A DNA stretch of 48,024 nt, from assembly GCF_003347515.1 (NCBI RefSeq), contig NZ_QEII01000235.1, positions 1-48,024 of the forward strand, given 5' to 3'. The stretch is from Rhodoferax ferrireducens (GTDB lineage Bacteria; Pseudomonadota; Gammaproteobacteria; Burkholderiales; Burkholderiaceae_C). The notes beneath the pieces are model-generated. The model worked only from the letters and a program-made list of their open reading frames with translations, was not told where the DNA came from and searched no databases. The position numbers and the translations under genes were made by a program. This document shows positions 18,505-27,368 of this stretch, piece after piece (position 1 is the stretch's first letter; every line of letters begins with the position of its first letter).

Positions 18505-18984
18505 CTAGCGCGCGCTCAGGGTCAGCACCAGCATGCCGTCCCAGGTGCCCGCCGCATTGCGCAGCAGGCGCGCCTCGCTCGGCACCGCGCGCGCATTCAG
18601 GCGTGCCTGCGCCAGCCACTGCGCCAGGGCGTCCGGGGCTGTCCCCTGCAGGTTGAGCGTGACGCGCTCGCCCACGATGCTGAGACGCGCTGCAGACCCC
18701 AGCGGTTTCACCGAGGCCTCCAGCAAGCGCCGCGCCTCATTGAAAGACATCGGGGCCTGGGCTTGCAGCGTTTTGGCCTGCGCTTGCAGGCGCTGCATCT
18801 GCTGCAGTTGGGCGTCCAGCAACTGGTGTTGCCGCTCGGCGGTACGCAAGGTGGCCAGAGCCGGTGCCAGCGCCACCCACCACAGCACGGCGCCCAGCAC
18901 CAGCGCCAAGGCGGCCAGCAGCAGTTGCTGCTCCCGGCGCGAAATACTGTCCCAGCGGGCCTGAAGGCGGGGCGGCAGCGTCAT
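18505..18984 (-). CDS. gspM: Type II secretion protein GspM
   Basis: A 159-residue bitopic inner-membrane protein that pairs with GspL. A short cytoplasmic start (RWDSISRREQQLL) leads to a transmembrane helix (about residues 20-42, LLLAALALVLGAVLWWVALAP), a Gln-rich coiled coil (about 45-80) and a ferredoxin-like periplasmic domain. Its ATG overlaps the gspL stop by four bases, indicating coupled translation. Confidence 0.92.
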   Translation of the reverse strand: MTLPPRLQARWDSISRREQQLLLAALALVLGAVLWWVALAPALATLRTAERQHQLLDAQLQQMQRLQAQAKTLQAQAPMSFNEARRLLEASVKPLGSAARLSIVGERVTLNLQGTAPDALAQWLAQARLNARAVPSEARLLRNAAGTWDGMLVLTLSAR

Positions 18985-20231
18985 GGCACGGCCACCTGTT
19001 TGAGCAGCAGGCTGTCGCCCTCGGGGCTGGCCACATAACCTTGCGGCTTGAGTTTGAAGGCCACCGCTGCGAGCGCCTCGGACGGCAGGCTGAGCCCTTT
19101 CAGGCGCACTTCACCCGTTACAAATTCAATAGCAACTGGCGCAGTACCCACGGGGGCTACAGCCCCAAAAGCCCCTAATAGGGTCTCCAGATCCCGGCCC
19201 GAGGGCGCGCCGCTGGCCTGCTGCAGCGCCGCCACTTCGCGCGCCATCTGGATCGGGGCATCCACCACCACCTGCACCTTCGGAAAAGTGCTGGTCAGCA
19301 ACTCGCGAATAGTGGCGCGCTGGGCCTTGACCACGGCTTGCTCTTTCCAGGCCCAGGCGTTCAGGCCGACCAGATTGATCGCCAGCAGCGCCAGCACGGC
19401 GAAGCGGGCAGCACGCCAGCGCGGCGCGAGCAGACTGCCCAGGGATTCGGCGACCCGCTTCCAGGTGCGGGCGCGGCTGGAATTCAAGAACTCAAATTGC
19501 GCCAGGTCCCAGGCCGACTGACTCGCCTGCAGCCGGCGCTGCGCGCTTTGCTGCAAGCTGACGTTGCGCTTGAACAGCTGCTCGGCCAGGGCCACCACGG
19601 CGGGCTCGGCCACCACGCCGGCGGTTTCGGGCCAGTTCAACAGCGCCACCGACGCGGCGGACAGGGGCCAGACGGCGACACCGCCCCGGCCGGCAAAGAC
19701 CATCTGCGCCTCGTCAGGCTCGCCGACCACATACAGCAGCTCACCCGGGCTGTCGGGCGCGAACTCGGGCACGATGCGGCTCACCGGCCGCCCGGCCTGC
19801 TCCAGGGCTTGCAGCGCCGCCTGCAACCAGGCGCGGTCGCACACGGCCACCCACACCGGCGCATCAGCCTGGGGCGCGGGCTCGATGGCGAAGTGCAGAT
19901 GCGAGGTCTCGTCCAGCAGACGCTCTTCCAGCAGGCCTTCCAGCACGGCGCGCACGCGCGTGCTGCTGGCTTCCTGGTAAAAACGACGACCCAGCGTTCC
20001 CTTGGGCAGCTGCACCTGATGCCACGACAGGTGGTGCGCGGCCACCAGGGCCACCACCTCGCCCGCGCGACCCGCCGCCGGCAACAGCGCCAGTGGTGCG
20101 CACGATTGCGCATCCACCGTGCGGCCATCGCTGGTGAGCACGTAGTCGTACAGGGCCGCGGTATCCGAAGGCTGGGAAGGAAGGGTAACGATCAGGGTGG
20201 TCATGCGCGTGAGGGTGGGCGTGGCGGTCAT
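18981..20231 (-). CDS. gspL: Type II secretion protein GspL
   Basis: GspL recruits the ATPase GspE to the membrane. The 416-residue protein has an actin-like cytoplasmic domain (to about residue 260), a single transmembrane helix (about 278-296, AARFAVLALLAINLVGLNAW) and a small periplasmic domain. Part of the latter (APVGTAPVAIEFVTGE) is encoded by an antisense copy of repeat A. I used the ATG that overlaps the gspK stop by four bases; an ATG nine codons later (MTTLIVTLPS) is an alternative. Confidence 0.92.
   Translation of the reverse strand: MTATPTLTRMTTLIVTLPSQPSDTAALYDYVLTSDGRTVDAQSCAPLALLPAAGRAGEVVALVAAHHLSWHQVQLPKGTLGRRFYQEASSTRVRAVLEGLLEERLLDETSHLHFAIEPAPQADAPVWVAVCDRAWLQAALQALEQAGRPVSRIVPEFAPDSPGELLYVVGEPDEAQMVFAGRGGVAVWPLSAASVALLNWPETAGVVAEPAVVALAEQLFKRNVSLQQSAQRRLQASQSAWDLAQFEFLNSSRARTWKRVAESLGSLLAPRWRAARFAVLALLAINLVGLNAWAWKEQAVVKAQRATIRELLTSTFPKVQVVVDAPIQMAREVAALQQASGAPSGRDLETLLGAFGAVAPVGTAPVAIEFVTGEVRLKGLSLPSEALAAVAFKLKPQGYVASPEGDSLLLKQVAVP
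19117..19165 (+). repeat. Dispersed repeat A, copy 8 (inside gspL)
   Basis: The plus strand reads GTTACAAATTCAATAGCAAC and GGGGGCTACAGCCCC. It is antisense to gspL and encodes a stretch of its periplasmic domain. Confidence 0.7.
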
Positions 20232-21199
20232 TGTAGGGGCGCCGCCACGGGCAGCACACTGCGTTTTCGCCCCAGCGTTTTCACTTCCCGGCCATCGCGC
20301 TGCACCACGGATTGCTCCTGCACCGTGGTCTTGTCCACTTGCAGGCTGCCTCGCACTTCAAAGAAGCGCGAGGACACGCTGTGCAGTCCGTCGACAAACT
20401 TGGCGGCCGCATTGCCGCCTGCCTTGCCGGCATCGGTCAGCACCGCCAGGTGGGTGGTGTTTCGGGCCGTCACCAGACGGTGCGCATCGGCCATCTCAAA
20501 GACGGCCACACTGGCGTAGAGGACTTCCGCCGGCGCGGTGTTGAGGTTGACGGGGGTAGGCACCGGCAGGAGGGTGATGAACGGGCGCAAGGTGGCAATG
20601 CTTCGTGGCGACAGGCCGAGCCAGGCCAGCTGATCGACGTCCTGCGGCCACAGCGGTGAATTGGGGGAAGGAGCCGGGGCGGCGTCCCCGCCTTTGCCGG
20701 CACCGGTGTCCTGCGCCAGGCGCAGGTTCTCGGCCAGGGCCGTCAGTTCGCCGGCGGGCAGGCTCAGCAAGTCAAAGAGGCGGGCAAAGGCCAGTTGGCT
20801 GGGTTCATGGATCTTGCCGTCCTGCACCAGATTCGCGACGTTGAGGCGCGACTGCAAATCAATGATCTGCCCGGACAGAAAGGCGTCCTGGGTGTCGTCA
20901 GCCGTCTGGGCATTGCCGCGATCAGCGGCCAGAAAGGTGGACAGACGGGCTTGCTCCAGCGGCACCGCCCAGGGTTCGGCCAGGTGGTCGGCCCCGCCCT
21001 TGCGGCCGTCCTCGCGCAGGATCAGCCGCGCCCAGTCCAGCGCGCCGACCAGCACCCAGGCCGACTGCGTGCGGCTGCGCTCGGCCGCCTCCACCTCGAC
21101 GCCGCGCCATTGCTGCCACAAGGTGGCCGAGGCCAGGCTGGCCACCAGCACCACGGTGAGCATGGCGGTCAGGATGGCGGCGCCGCCCTGGCGCTTCAT
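20228..21199 (-). CDS. gspK: Type II secretion minor pseudopilin GspK
   Basis: The tip pseudopilin, larger than the others (323 residues). It starts MKRQGGAAILTAMLTVVLVA, a prepilin-type leader with GG before the hydrophobic helix and no Glu at position 5, as is usual for GspK. A large helical domain follows, including the IIDLQSRLNVANLV and SPRSIATLRPFITLLPVPTPVNLNTAPAEVL-type helix-hairpin segments. The ATG overlaps the gspJ stop by four bases; longer frames read into gspJ and lack the pilin start. Confidence 0.93.
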   Translation of the reverse strand: MKRQGGAAILTAMLTVVLVASLASATLWQQWRGVEVEAAERSRTQSAWVLVGALDWARLILREDGRKGGADHLAEPWAVPLEQARLSTFLAADRGNAQTADDTQDAFLSGQIIDLQSRLNVANLVQDGKIHEPSQLAFARLFDLLSLPAGELTALAENLRLAQDTGAGKGGDAAPAPSPNSPLWPQDVDQLAWLGLSPRSIATLRPFITLLPVPTPVNLNTAPAEVLYASVAVFEMADAHRLVTARNTTHLAVLTDAGKAGGNAAAKFVDGLHSVSSRFFEVRGSLQVDKTTVQEQSVVQRDGREVKTLGRKRSVLPVAAPLQ

Positions 21200-21873
21200 T
21201 TGCCGCCCCCGACGGTGGGGCGCAGCCAGTCGCGTGTCAGGGTGCCGCTGATGGCCTGGCCCGGCGCCAGCGTCAGCACCAGGCGAATGCCGTCCGGAAT
21301 CGAGGGCGCCGCCGCCTGACCGTCGCTGGCCGCACCAGCGCTGGAGAGCGGGTTGCTCCAGGCATCGGTGCGGTAGTAGAAGATTTGCCACTGGTCGAGT
21401 GGCACGATGCGCACCTCGCGCTGGCGCTCCTCGTCGCTAGGGTTTTGCGCCCACAGGCCAGCTTTTTGCCAGGCCTGCTGCAAGTCGCCACGCGTGCGTA
21501 GCGGTGGCGACTGCCAGCGCAGCCACTGGCCGCCAGTGGCCTCATTGCGGCGCGACCAAGCCACCACGCGCAAGCCCTCGCCGGGGTTGACCGTGCTGCG
21601 GCGCAGGATGCGCAGGGCGCGGCCATCCCAGTCCAGGCTCGGGGTGTTCGGCTGCACGGCCAGCGCATCCAGGTCGGCGCCCCACTGCGCCAGTCCGGCC
21701 TGCAGGGCCAGCACATCGTCCGAATGCTGGCGCATCTGCGCCTGCGCGCGCGTCATGCCGTCGAGACCGCGCCAGCTCAGGGCGGCCATCAAGGCCATCA
21801 AGGCGATCGCCACCAGCAACTCGATCAAGGTGAAGCCGCCCGTCCGGCGCGATGCAGCCAGCCACCGGTTCAT
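21196..21873 (-). CDS. gspJ: Type II secretion minor pseudopilin GspJ
   Basis: A 225-residue minor pseudopilin with the prepilin cleavage and methylation site GG^FTLIELLVAIALMALMAA at residues 12-31, including Glu5 of the mature protein. The body contains the Trp-rich DWDGRALRILRR and VPLDQWQIFYYRTDAWSNPLSS segments typical of GspJ. The start MNRWLAASRR overlaps the gspI stop by one base. With GspI and GspK it should form the pseudopilus tip. Confidence 0.94.
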   Translation of the reverse strand: MNRWLAASRRTGGFTLIELLVAIALMALMAALSWRGLDGMTRAQAQMRQHSDDVLALQAGLAQWGADLDALAVQPNTPSLDWDGRALRILRRSTVNPGEGLRVVAWSRRNEATGGQWLRWQSPPLRTRGDLQQAWQKAGLWAQNPSDEERQREVRIVPLDQWQIFYYRTDAWSNPLSSAGAASDGQAAAPSIPDGIRLVLTLAPGQAISGTLTRDWLRPTVGGGK

Positions 21874-22229
21874 CAGTAGCGCCCCACCACGGTGGACAGG
21901 CGCAGCACCGGCTCGTCGCCGCTGAACACCTGCGCGTCGACGCGCCGAAAGTTCGGATTGGGCGTGGGCCGCACCGCCACGGCCACGCTGAAGGCCTGGC
22001 CGGCCTGCTCGCAGCCAACGCGGCTGTCGCCCACGTCGGGCATCTGCTTGGACAAGCGGCTCTTGATGAGTTCGTTTTCGGCACAAATCTGGGCCAGCAA
22101 GACGTCCGACTGGCGTTGCGCATGGCGGGTCAGGGCGGCCGTGGCCTGCAAACCCGCCGTCAGGGCGATGGCCACAATGCCCAGCGCCACCAGCACCTCG
22201 ACCAGGGTAAAACCGCGCGTTCTTTTCAC
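21873..22229 (-). CDS. gspI: Type II secretion minor pseudopilin GspI
   Basis: A 118-residue pseudopilin starting with GTG: MKRTRG^FTLVEVLVALGIVA, with cleavage after Gly6 and Glu5 in the mature form. The GTG start is chosen because it overlaps the gspH stop (GTGA) and gives the normal short leader; no ATG is nearby. The body ends LRLSTVVGRY. It nucleates the tip complex with GspJ and GspK in studied systems. Confidence 0.93.
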   Translation of the reverse strand: MKRTRGFTLVEVLVALGIVAIALTAGLQATAALTRHAQRQSDVLLAQICAENELIKSRLSKQMPDVGDSRVGCEQAGQAFSVAVAVRPTPNPNFRRVDAQVFSGDEPVLRLSTVVGRY

Positions 22230-22702
22230 GGCAGCGCGGCTTGCACGGCAAACGGGCGCACGCCGTCGGTCGCCACCCGCACGCTGCGGCCGGGCTGGCT
22301 GCGCGACACCAGCAGCACCGCCTGCGGCCCGATGATGGGCTCTGGGCCCAGCAACAGATCGGCCGATTCCGCGCCCGTCATGCCCGCGCTCGCGGCCACG
22401 CCAGTGTCCGGGTCCAGCCATTGCTCCGGCAGCTCGGCCGGCGCCAGGCCGTCAAAACGAAAACCGGTGGCGCTGGCGCGCCAATGGACAGCCACGCCCG
22501 TCACCCGTGAGCGGGCGCGGGCCGACTCCAGCAAGGCAGCCAGACGCTCGGCATCACGGTCGAGCTGCACCTGGGAGGCGTCGCGCATGGCAAAGCCGAC
22601 ACCGGCCGAGACCATCGCGACAATGGCCATCACCACCAGCAACTCCAGCAGCGTGAAGCCGGCGCCGCGGCGCCTAGGGCTGCCAGCTGCCGACGTCTGC
22701 AT
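22226..22702 (-). CDS. gspH: Type II secretion minor pseudopilin GspH
   Basis: A 158-residue pseudopilin with a 14-residue basic leader and the site GAG^FTLLELLVVMAIVAMVSA, followed by the GspH/FimT-type body (RLAALLESARARSRVTG). Its start overlaps the gspG end by 29 bases, and there is no other start codon before the cleavage site. It links major pseudopilin and tip. Confidence 0.93.
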   Translation of the reverse strand: MQTSAAGSPRRRGAGFTLLELLVVMAIVAMVSAGVGFAMRDASQVQLDRDAERLAALLESARARSRVTGVAVHWRASATGFRFDGLAPAELPEQWLDPDTGVAASAGMTGAESADLLLGPEPIIGPQAVLLVSRSQPGRSVRVATDGVRPFAVQAALP

Positions 22703-23117
22703 TTTTGCCCTCGCCGCCGGCCTGGCCGTCGGCGCCGAAGGACATCACATCCACTTCCGCCTTGATGCCGGGGTTGAGGTAAACATAGGGCTGGCCCCAG
22801 GGGTCATTGGGCAGCTGGTCGAGGTAGGACTTCCAGTTGGGCGGCACGGGCGCCGTCGTGGGCTTGGCGCGCAGGGCCTGCAGGCCTTGCTCGGCCGTGG
22901 GGTAGCGCTGGTTGTCCAGCCGGTAGAGTTTGAGCGCCTGCATCAGGTTGTTGACGTCGGTCTTGGCCGCCGTCACGCGCGCGTCGTCAGCGCGCTCCAG
23001 CACATTGGGCACGATCAGCGCTGCCAGCACGCCGATGATCAGCAGCACCACCATCAGTTCGATCAGCGTGAAGCCGCTCTGGACACGGCGTGACAAGCTT
23101 GCGGAATAAATTTTCAT
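22674..23117 (-). CDS. gspG: Type II secretion major pseudopilin GspG
   Basis: The main subunit of the pseudopilus, 147 residues. Residues 15-34 are the prepilin motif SG^FTLIELMVVLLIIGVLAA; the body shows DNQRYPTAEQGLQAL, NDPWGQPYVYLNPG and a C-terminal calcium-site region DVMSFGADGQAGGEGKNADVGSW. This matches GspG closely in length and motifs. It is the first gene of the minus-strand gsp operon, divergent from gspC. Confidence 0.97.
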   Translation of the reverse strand: MKIYSASLSRRVQSGFTLIELMVVLLIIGVLAALIVPNVLERADDARVTAAKTDVNNLMQALKLYRLDNQRYPTAEQGLQALRAKPTTAPVPPNWKSYLDQLPNDPWGQPYVYLNPGIKAEVDVMSFGADGQAGGEGKNADVGSWQP

Positions 23118-23166
23118 GGGGTTGGCGTCACTCGTAAGTCTGGGTCGCTTCAATGATAATCCACCC
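23118..23166. promoter_or_regulatory. Divergent gspG/gspC promoter region
   Basis: Only 49 bases separate the two divergent starts. An AT-rich AATGATAAT block (23152-23160) offers a -10-like hexamer on the plus strand (GATAAT) and TATCAT on the minus strand. -35 elements would have to lie within the opposite genes. No clear operator is seen. Confidence 0.3.
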
Positions 23167-23640
23167 ATGCAGATGCACGCGCACCACCCCTCGTACAGCC
23201 TCTGGTGGCTCCGGACGGCCACTTTTACGCTGGCCGCCCTGGCCGCCGCCAGTGCCGCCTTCTGGGTACTGAAGTGGACGGCCACGGTCCCCGCACCCAC
23301 CAGCGCGGCGCTGCTGACGTCCATTGCCGCGCCGGCCGATCCGCAAGCCGTAGCACGCCTGCTGGGCGGTGGCCAGGCCAGCGTGGTAGCCGCCCCCGGT
23401 GCGCGCCCTGACACCAGCGCCAGCCGCTTCAAGCTGACCGGCGTGGTGGCCGACCGCCGTACCGGCGGCTATGCCGTGATTGCCATCGACGGCAAACCGG
23501 CCCAACCGTACCGGGTCGGCGCGCGCGTCGATGATGCGCTGGTGCTGCACTCGGTCGCGCCCCGTAGCGCGGCCCTGGCCGCCAGTGTCGACGCGCCGGT
23601 CTCACTCACGCTGGAACTGCCGCCGCTGGTACAACCCTGA
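23167..23640 (+). CDS. gspC: Type II secretion protein GspC (short form)
   Basis: A 157-residue inner-membrane protein that connects the platform to the secretin. It has one transmembrane helix (about residues 13-37, WWLRTATFTLAALAAASAAFWV), a linker and the homology-region domain (about 70-155: FKLTGVVADRRTGGYAVIAIDGKPAQPYRVG). It stops after this domain, so the C-terminal PDZ or coiled-coil domain of longer GspC proteins is absent. The ATG giving MQMHAHHPSYS is used; an in-frame upstream ATG would overlap gspG. It is divergent from the rest of the gsp genes. Confidence 0.88.
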   Translation: MQMHAHHPSYSLWWLRTATFTLAALAAASAAFWVLKWTATVPAPTSAALLTSIAAPADPQAVARLLGGGQASVVAAPGARPDTSASRFKLTGVVADRRTGGYAVIAIDGKPAQPYRVGARVDDALVLHSVAPRSAALAASVDAPVSLTLELPPLVQP

Positions 23641-23829
23641 AATTGATCTGACAAGAACATGACACGTTCTGTGACATGTTCTGGCTTGAAAAGGCGCGGG
23701 CGATTGAGCAGAATAGCTATTTACACCTGCTCTTTGATGATCGCGTGACACGATCGGCAGGATTCAGAATTCCGGCTTGCCACTTGCGCCGGCCCCCTAT
23801 TGACAGACTGCTTTGTGGGAGATCACATC

Positions 23830-24180
23830 ATGTCTATGGATACGTGCATTCCATTTCCTCGTTTATCACCTTCGTCTGAACGACCGGGCGCTCACTTGAG
23901 GGCGCAGGGTGGCAGCTTTTTTTCGCTGCTCGAACTCGATCCCCGCCAAGTCGTCAAGGGCGTGGAGGTCGCTGATGGCATCGTGGCGGAGGACGTGATA
24001 CCGGTTGGCCAGATGCGGGAAAACTGCCCGCATTGCGACGCGCCTTTGCAACTGGTATTGCGCGCCAATAACGTCATCCGTTCGCATTTGTTCTGCGAAC
24101 AATGCACCCGCTGTTTTGATGCGCGTTACCCGGACGGCAGCTCGGCCTTGTTGTTTTCCAGACTCCCCGTCCTTTATTAA
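23830..24180 (+). CDS. Small zinc-ribbon protein of unknown function
   Basis: A 116-residue protein starting MSMDTCIPFP after a GGGAG site. Its C-terminal half holds a four-cysteine zinc ribbon, CPHC (66-69) and CEQC (89-92), with a further Cys95. The first half contains SFFSLLELDPRQVVKGVEVADG. I do not recognise a named family. It is transcribed alone, converging with rpe 12 bases away. The 190 bases upstream show no other gene. A role in nucleic-acid or metal binding is only suggested by the ribbon. Confidence 0.65.
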   Translation: MSMDTCIPFPRLSPSSERPGAHLRAQGGSFFSLLELDPRQVVKGVEVADGIVAEDVIPVGQMRENCPHCDAPLQLVLRANNVIRSHLFCEQCTRCFDARYPDGSSALLFSRLPVLY

Positions 24181-24192
24181 GGGGTGGCGGGC

Positions 24193-24867
24193 TCAGGACA
24201 AGGCCGCGCGCATGGCGTCCACCACCGCCTTGTAGTCCGGCTTGCCAAAAATGGCACTGCCGGCCACGAAAGTGTCGGCCCCGGCATCGGCCACGCGGCG
24301 GATGTTGTCCACCTTGATGCCGCCGTCGACCTCCAGCCGGATATCCTTGCCGCTGGCGGTGATGCGGCGGCGCACGTCCTCGATCTTGCGCAGCGCCGAG
24401 TCAATGAAGCTCTGGCCGCCAAAGCCGGGGTTGACACTCATGATGAGCACCATGTCAATATCGTCAATCACCCAGTCCAGCACGTCCAGCGGCTCGGCCG
24501 GGTTGAACACCAGGCCGGCTTTGCAGCCCTTGGCCTTGATGACCTGGATGCTGCGGTGCACATGGCCCGAGGCATCGGGATGGAAGCTGATGAGGTCGGC
24601 GCCAGCGTCGGCAAAGGCGGCGGCCAGCGCATCGACCGGCTGCACCATCAGGTGCACGTCGATAGGCACCGCCACCCCGGCGGCGGTTTTGGCATGCGGT
24701 TTGAGGGCGCTGCAAATCATGGGCCCGAAAGTGAGGTTGGGGACGTAGTGGTTGTCCATCACGTCAAAATGGATCCAGTCGCTGCCAGCGGCGATGACAT
24801 CCTTGACCTCCTCCCCCAGGCGGGCAAAGTCGGCGGAGAGTAGGGAGGGGGCGATGCGAAAGGTCAT
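24193..24867 (-). CDS. rpe: Ribulose-phosphate 3-epimerase
   Basis: This enzyme interconverts ribulose 5-phosphate and xylulose 5-phosphate in the pentose phosphate and Calvin cycles. The 224-residue TIM barrel shows [16 protein letters not shown] at the start, [16 protein letters not shown] (metal His and Asp), [27 protein letters not shown] and EVDGGI, all conserved. I used the ATG giving [10 protein letters not shown]; an open frame extends over 200 codons upstream but runs through apaG. It is divergent from apaG. Confidence 0.97.
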   Translation of the reverse strand: MTFRIAPSLLSADFARLGEEVKDVIAAGSDWIHFDVMDNHYVPNLTFGPMICSALKPHAKTAAGVAVPIDVHLMVQPVDALAAAFADAGADLISFHPDASGHVHRSIQVIKAKGCKAGLVFNPAEPLDVLDWVIDDIDMVLIMSVNPGFGGQSFIDSALRKIEDVRRRITASGKDIRLEVDGGIKVDNIRRVADAGADTFVAGSAIFGKPDYKAVVDAMRAALS

Positions 24868-24942
24868 GGCGATAGGGCTTATAAAGTCGGGGGTAAAAGA
24901 CAGGGCACTTAAGAGGCTTATTTTCGCAGGTAGCATTGCAAC

Positions 24943-25335
24943 ATGTCCAAGTACCAATTTCGAGTTGAAGTAGAACCCCTGTATCTGGCCGAGCAGTCGT
25001 CGCCGGAACAGGGCCTGTATGTGTTTTCTTACACCATCACCATCACCAATATTGGCGAGGTGCCGGCGCAGTTGATTTCGCGCACCTGGAACGTGAATGA
25101 CGCCAACGGTCACACCGAAAAGGTCAGGGGCCTGGGCGTGGTGGGGCAGCAGCCGCTGCTCAAGCCGGGCCAGGCTTTTGAATACACCAGCGGCACACGC
25201 CTGCGCACCCCGACCGGCACCATGCACGGCAGCTTTTTCTGCGTGGCGGAAGACGGTGAAAAATTCGACACCGACGTGCCCATGTTCGTGCTGGACGCCC
25301 TGAGCGCCAGCGGCGGCACGCGGACTCTGCATTGA
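24943..25335 (+). CDS. apaG: ApaG-domain protein
   Basis: A 130-residue single-domain protein of the ApaG (DUF525) family, with an immunoglobulin-like fold. Signature segments are [13 protein letters not shown] (about 26-38), [34 protein letters not shown] and GTMHGSFFC. In E. coli apaG lies with rsmA and apaH; here it stands before a membrane recombinase-family gene whose start overlaps its stop (TGATG). Its biochemical role is not settled; relation to CorD and dinucleotide polyphosphates is inferred in the literature. Confidence 0.95.
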   Translation: MSKYQFRVEVEPLYLAEQSSPEQGLYVFSYTITITNIGEVPAQLISRTWNVNDANGHTEKVRGLGVVGQQPLLKPGQAFEYTSGTRLRTPTGTMHGSFFCVAEDGEKFDTDVPMFVLDALSASGGTRTLH

Positions 25336-27368
25336 TGGCGCGCCGCATGGCATCGCTGCGCGACCTGCCGGAACTGCTGGATGCGTTGGACCCACAGGCC
25401 GAACTGGTGCAACGCCACCTCTGGCTGATTGCGCTGTTTGAATGGCTGCGCGGCGACTGCCGTTCAGTCCCGGCCACGCTGGCCCGGATCCAGCTGCTAC
25501 TGGACGCCGTGCAGGCACGCCCCGAGCTGCAGGCGCGTGTGCAGGCCTGGTGGCAGGCGCTGGTGGACATCATTGACGGCTCCACCTTGCTGGCCGACTA
25601 TGGCTTTTCTTCGCGCAGTGCCTTTGTCAGCGAATTCGCCGAGCGCCTGTACCAGAAGCTGTTGCCCGGCACACCCGAAACGACCGACGCCTCGGCGCTG
25701 TTTTCATTGGTGCTGGGTCACGCTTTTGATGCCCAGTGGCTGGCGGCGCTCGATGAGACCACGCTGGAGCGCCTCGCCGTCTTGCTGCAGCCGGCGCAGC
25801 CGGCACAGGATGATTATCTGAGGCCCGCCCCCTCGCCGTGGCAGGACACCGTGCTGGAAGCGCTCACTTTTTGCACCAGCCAGGTCCGAGCCACCGGTTT
25901 TTCACCCGAGTTGCGCCTGCGCATGAGCGCGCCAGCCCGCGAAGCCGGGCCGTTTCACGCCCTGGACCGCGACTTTGACGCCTTGCGCGACGCCTATCTG
26001 GCCTCCCCTGCGCAGGACAGCGCGGAGCGTCAGGCCGCGCTGCAGCAATTGCGCGAACGGCTGGAAGCCTGCCGCAGCGCGGCGGCCTCGGTCTACACCC
26101 ACCTGGACGCGCATGGCATCTCGGTCAATCTGGTGTTTCAGCTGCGCCAGTTGCGCGAACGGGTGTTGCGCATTCGCGCCCTGCTGGACTGCCTGCTGTC
26201 CGGCAACCCGCTGACCAGCACCACCCGGCTGCTGGCGCAACTGGTCACCGTGGGCCAGGAACGGCGCAGCGTGCGGGCCCTGATTGCCTCCAACTCGTCC
26301 ATGCTGGCGGCCAAGGTCGCCGAGCGCAGCTCCGAGACCGGCGAGCACTACATCACCCGCAACTGGGCCCAATACCGGGACATGCTGCGCGACTCTGCCG
26401 GTGGCGGCGCCGTGATGTCGATCGGCACGCTGGTCAAGTTCATGGTGTTTTCGCTCAGCCTGTCGGTGTTTTGGAGCGGTTTTTTTGCCGGACTCAACTA
26501 CGCCCTGTGTTTTGTGTTCATCCAGTTCATGCACTGGACCGTGGCCACCAAACAACCGGCCATGACGGCACCGGCCATGGCCGTCAAACTCAAGGACCTC
26601 AGTGCACCGGGGGCGGTGGACGTCTTCGTCACCGAGGTGACCCACCTGGTGCGCTCGCAGGTGGCGGCCGTGGTCGGCAACCAGGCGCTGGTGGCCCCGT
26701 GCGTGCTGCTGATCAGCTTCGCGCTCTGGCAGTTCACTGGCGAACACATGCTGAATGCGGTTGAAGCAACCCACGTTTTGGACTCCCTCACCTTGCTCGG
26801 TCCCACCGCGCTGTTTGCGGCGTTCACCGGCGTCCTGCTGTTTGCCTCCAGCATCATTGCCGGCTGGGTCGAAAACTGGTTCGTGCTGCACCGGATGGAC
26901 TCGTCGCTGCGCTACAACCCGCGCATCACCGCCGCGCTGGGCACCGAGCGGGCGGCCCGCTGGGCCCACTTCATGCGCGAGAACATCTCGGGCCTGGCGG
27001 GCAATATTTCGCTCGGCTTCATGCTGGGACTGACGCCCGCGTTTGCCACCTTTTTTGGCCTCGGGCTGGAGGTGCGCCATGTGACCCTGTCGACCGGCCA
27101 ACTGGCCGCCGCCAGCGCAACGCTGGGCCTGGAGGTGCTGCATTTGCCGGTTTTCTGGTGGTGTATTGCGGGCCTGGTGGTGACCAGTGTGCTTAATGTC
27201 GGGGTCAGTTATTACCTCGCTTTCCGCCTGGCTTTGCGCGCCCACAACGTCAGCGGCGTCGACCGTTCGCGCATCCGTTCGGCCATCTGGGCGCGCTGGC
27301 GCAGCATGCCGCTGAGCTTCTTCTGGCCGGTCAAGGCGGCGGTGCAACAGGAAACCGTCAATGGGTGA
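25335..27368 (+). CDS. Membrane protein of the 'site-specific recombinase' (Gcr) family
   Basis: A 677-residue protein of the family annotated as site-specific recombinase. It has a helical cytoplasmic N-terminal half (to about residue 350, rich in [13 protein letters not shown] helices) and a C-terminal half with about six membrane segments, including [21 protein letters not shown], a block near [14 protein letters not shown], and the [21 protein letters not shown] region. I see no integrase or resolvase catalytic motif, and the many membrane spans make DNA recombination doubtful. The name should not be read as evidence for a mobile element. The ATG overlaps the apaG stop and the 3' end overlaps thiL by eight bases. 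Confidence 0.85.
   Translation: MARRMASLRDLPELLDALDPQAELVQRHLWLIALFEWLRGDCRSVPATLARIQLLLDAVQARPELQARVQAWWQALVDIIDGSTLLADYGFSSRSAFVSEFAERLYQKLLPGTPETTDASALFSLVLGHAFDAQWLAALDETTLERLAVLLQPAQPAQDDYLRPAPSPWQDTVLEALTFCTSQVRATGFSPELRLRMSAPAREAGPFHALDRDFDALRDAYLASPAQDSAERQAALQQLRERLEACRSAAASVYTHLDAHGISVNLVFQLRQLRERVLRIRALLDCLLSGNPLTSTTRLLAQLVTVGQERRSVRALIASNSSMLAAKVAERSSETGEHYITRNWAQYRDMLRDSAGGGAVMSIGTLVKFMVFSLSLSVFWSGFFAGLNYALCFVFIQFMHWTVATKQPAMTAPAMAVKLKDLSAPGAVDVFVTEVTHLVRSQVAAVVGNQALVAPCVLLISFALWQFTGEHMLNAVEATHVLDSLTLLGPTALFAAFTGVLLFASSIIAGWVENWFVLHRMDSSLRYNPRITAALGTERAARWAHFMRENISGLAGNISLGFMLGLTPAFATFFGLGLEVRHVTLSTGQLAAASATLGLEVLHLPVFWWCIAGLVVTSVLNVGVSYYLAFRLALRAHNVSGVDRSRIRSAIWARWRSMPLSFFWPVKAAVQQETVNG

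Noticed and set aside
23696..23745. Another copy of repeat A near GAATAGCTATTTACACCTGC
   Set aside because: Only a short core is shared and the right half is missing. It was not counted as a family member.
24868..25518. A longer rpe frame reaching back over apaG (441 codons in all)
   Set aside because: The extension is low in protein-like composition and lies antisense to apaG. The epimerase family starts exactly at [10 protein letters not shown].
25335..27368. 'Site-specific recombinase' as a sign of a mobile element or integron
   Set aside because: No tyrosine or serine recombinase motif is seen, the protein has several membrane helices, and there are no attachment sites or repeats at its ends.
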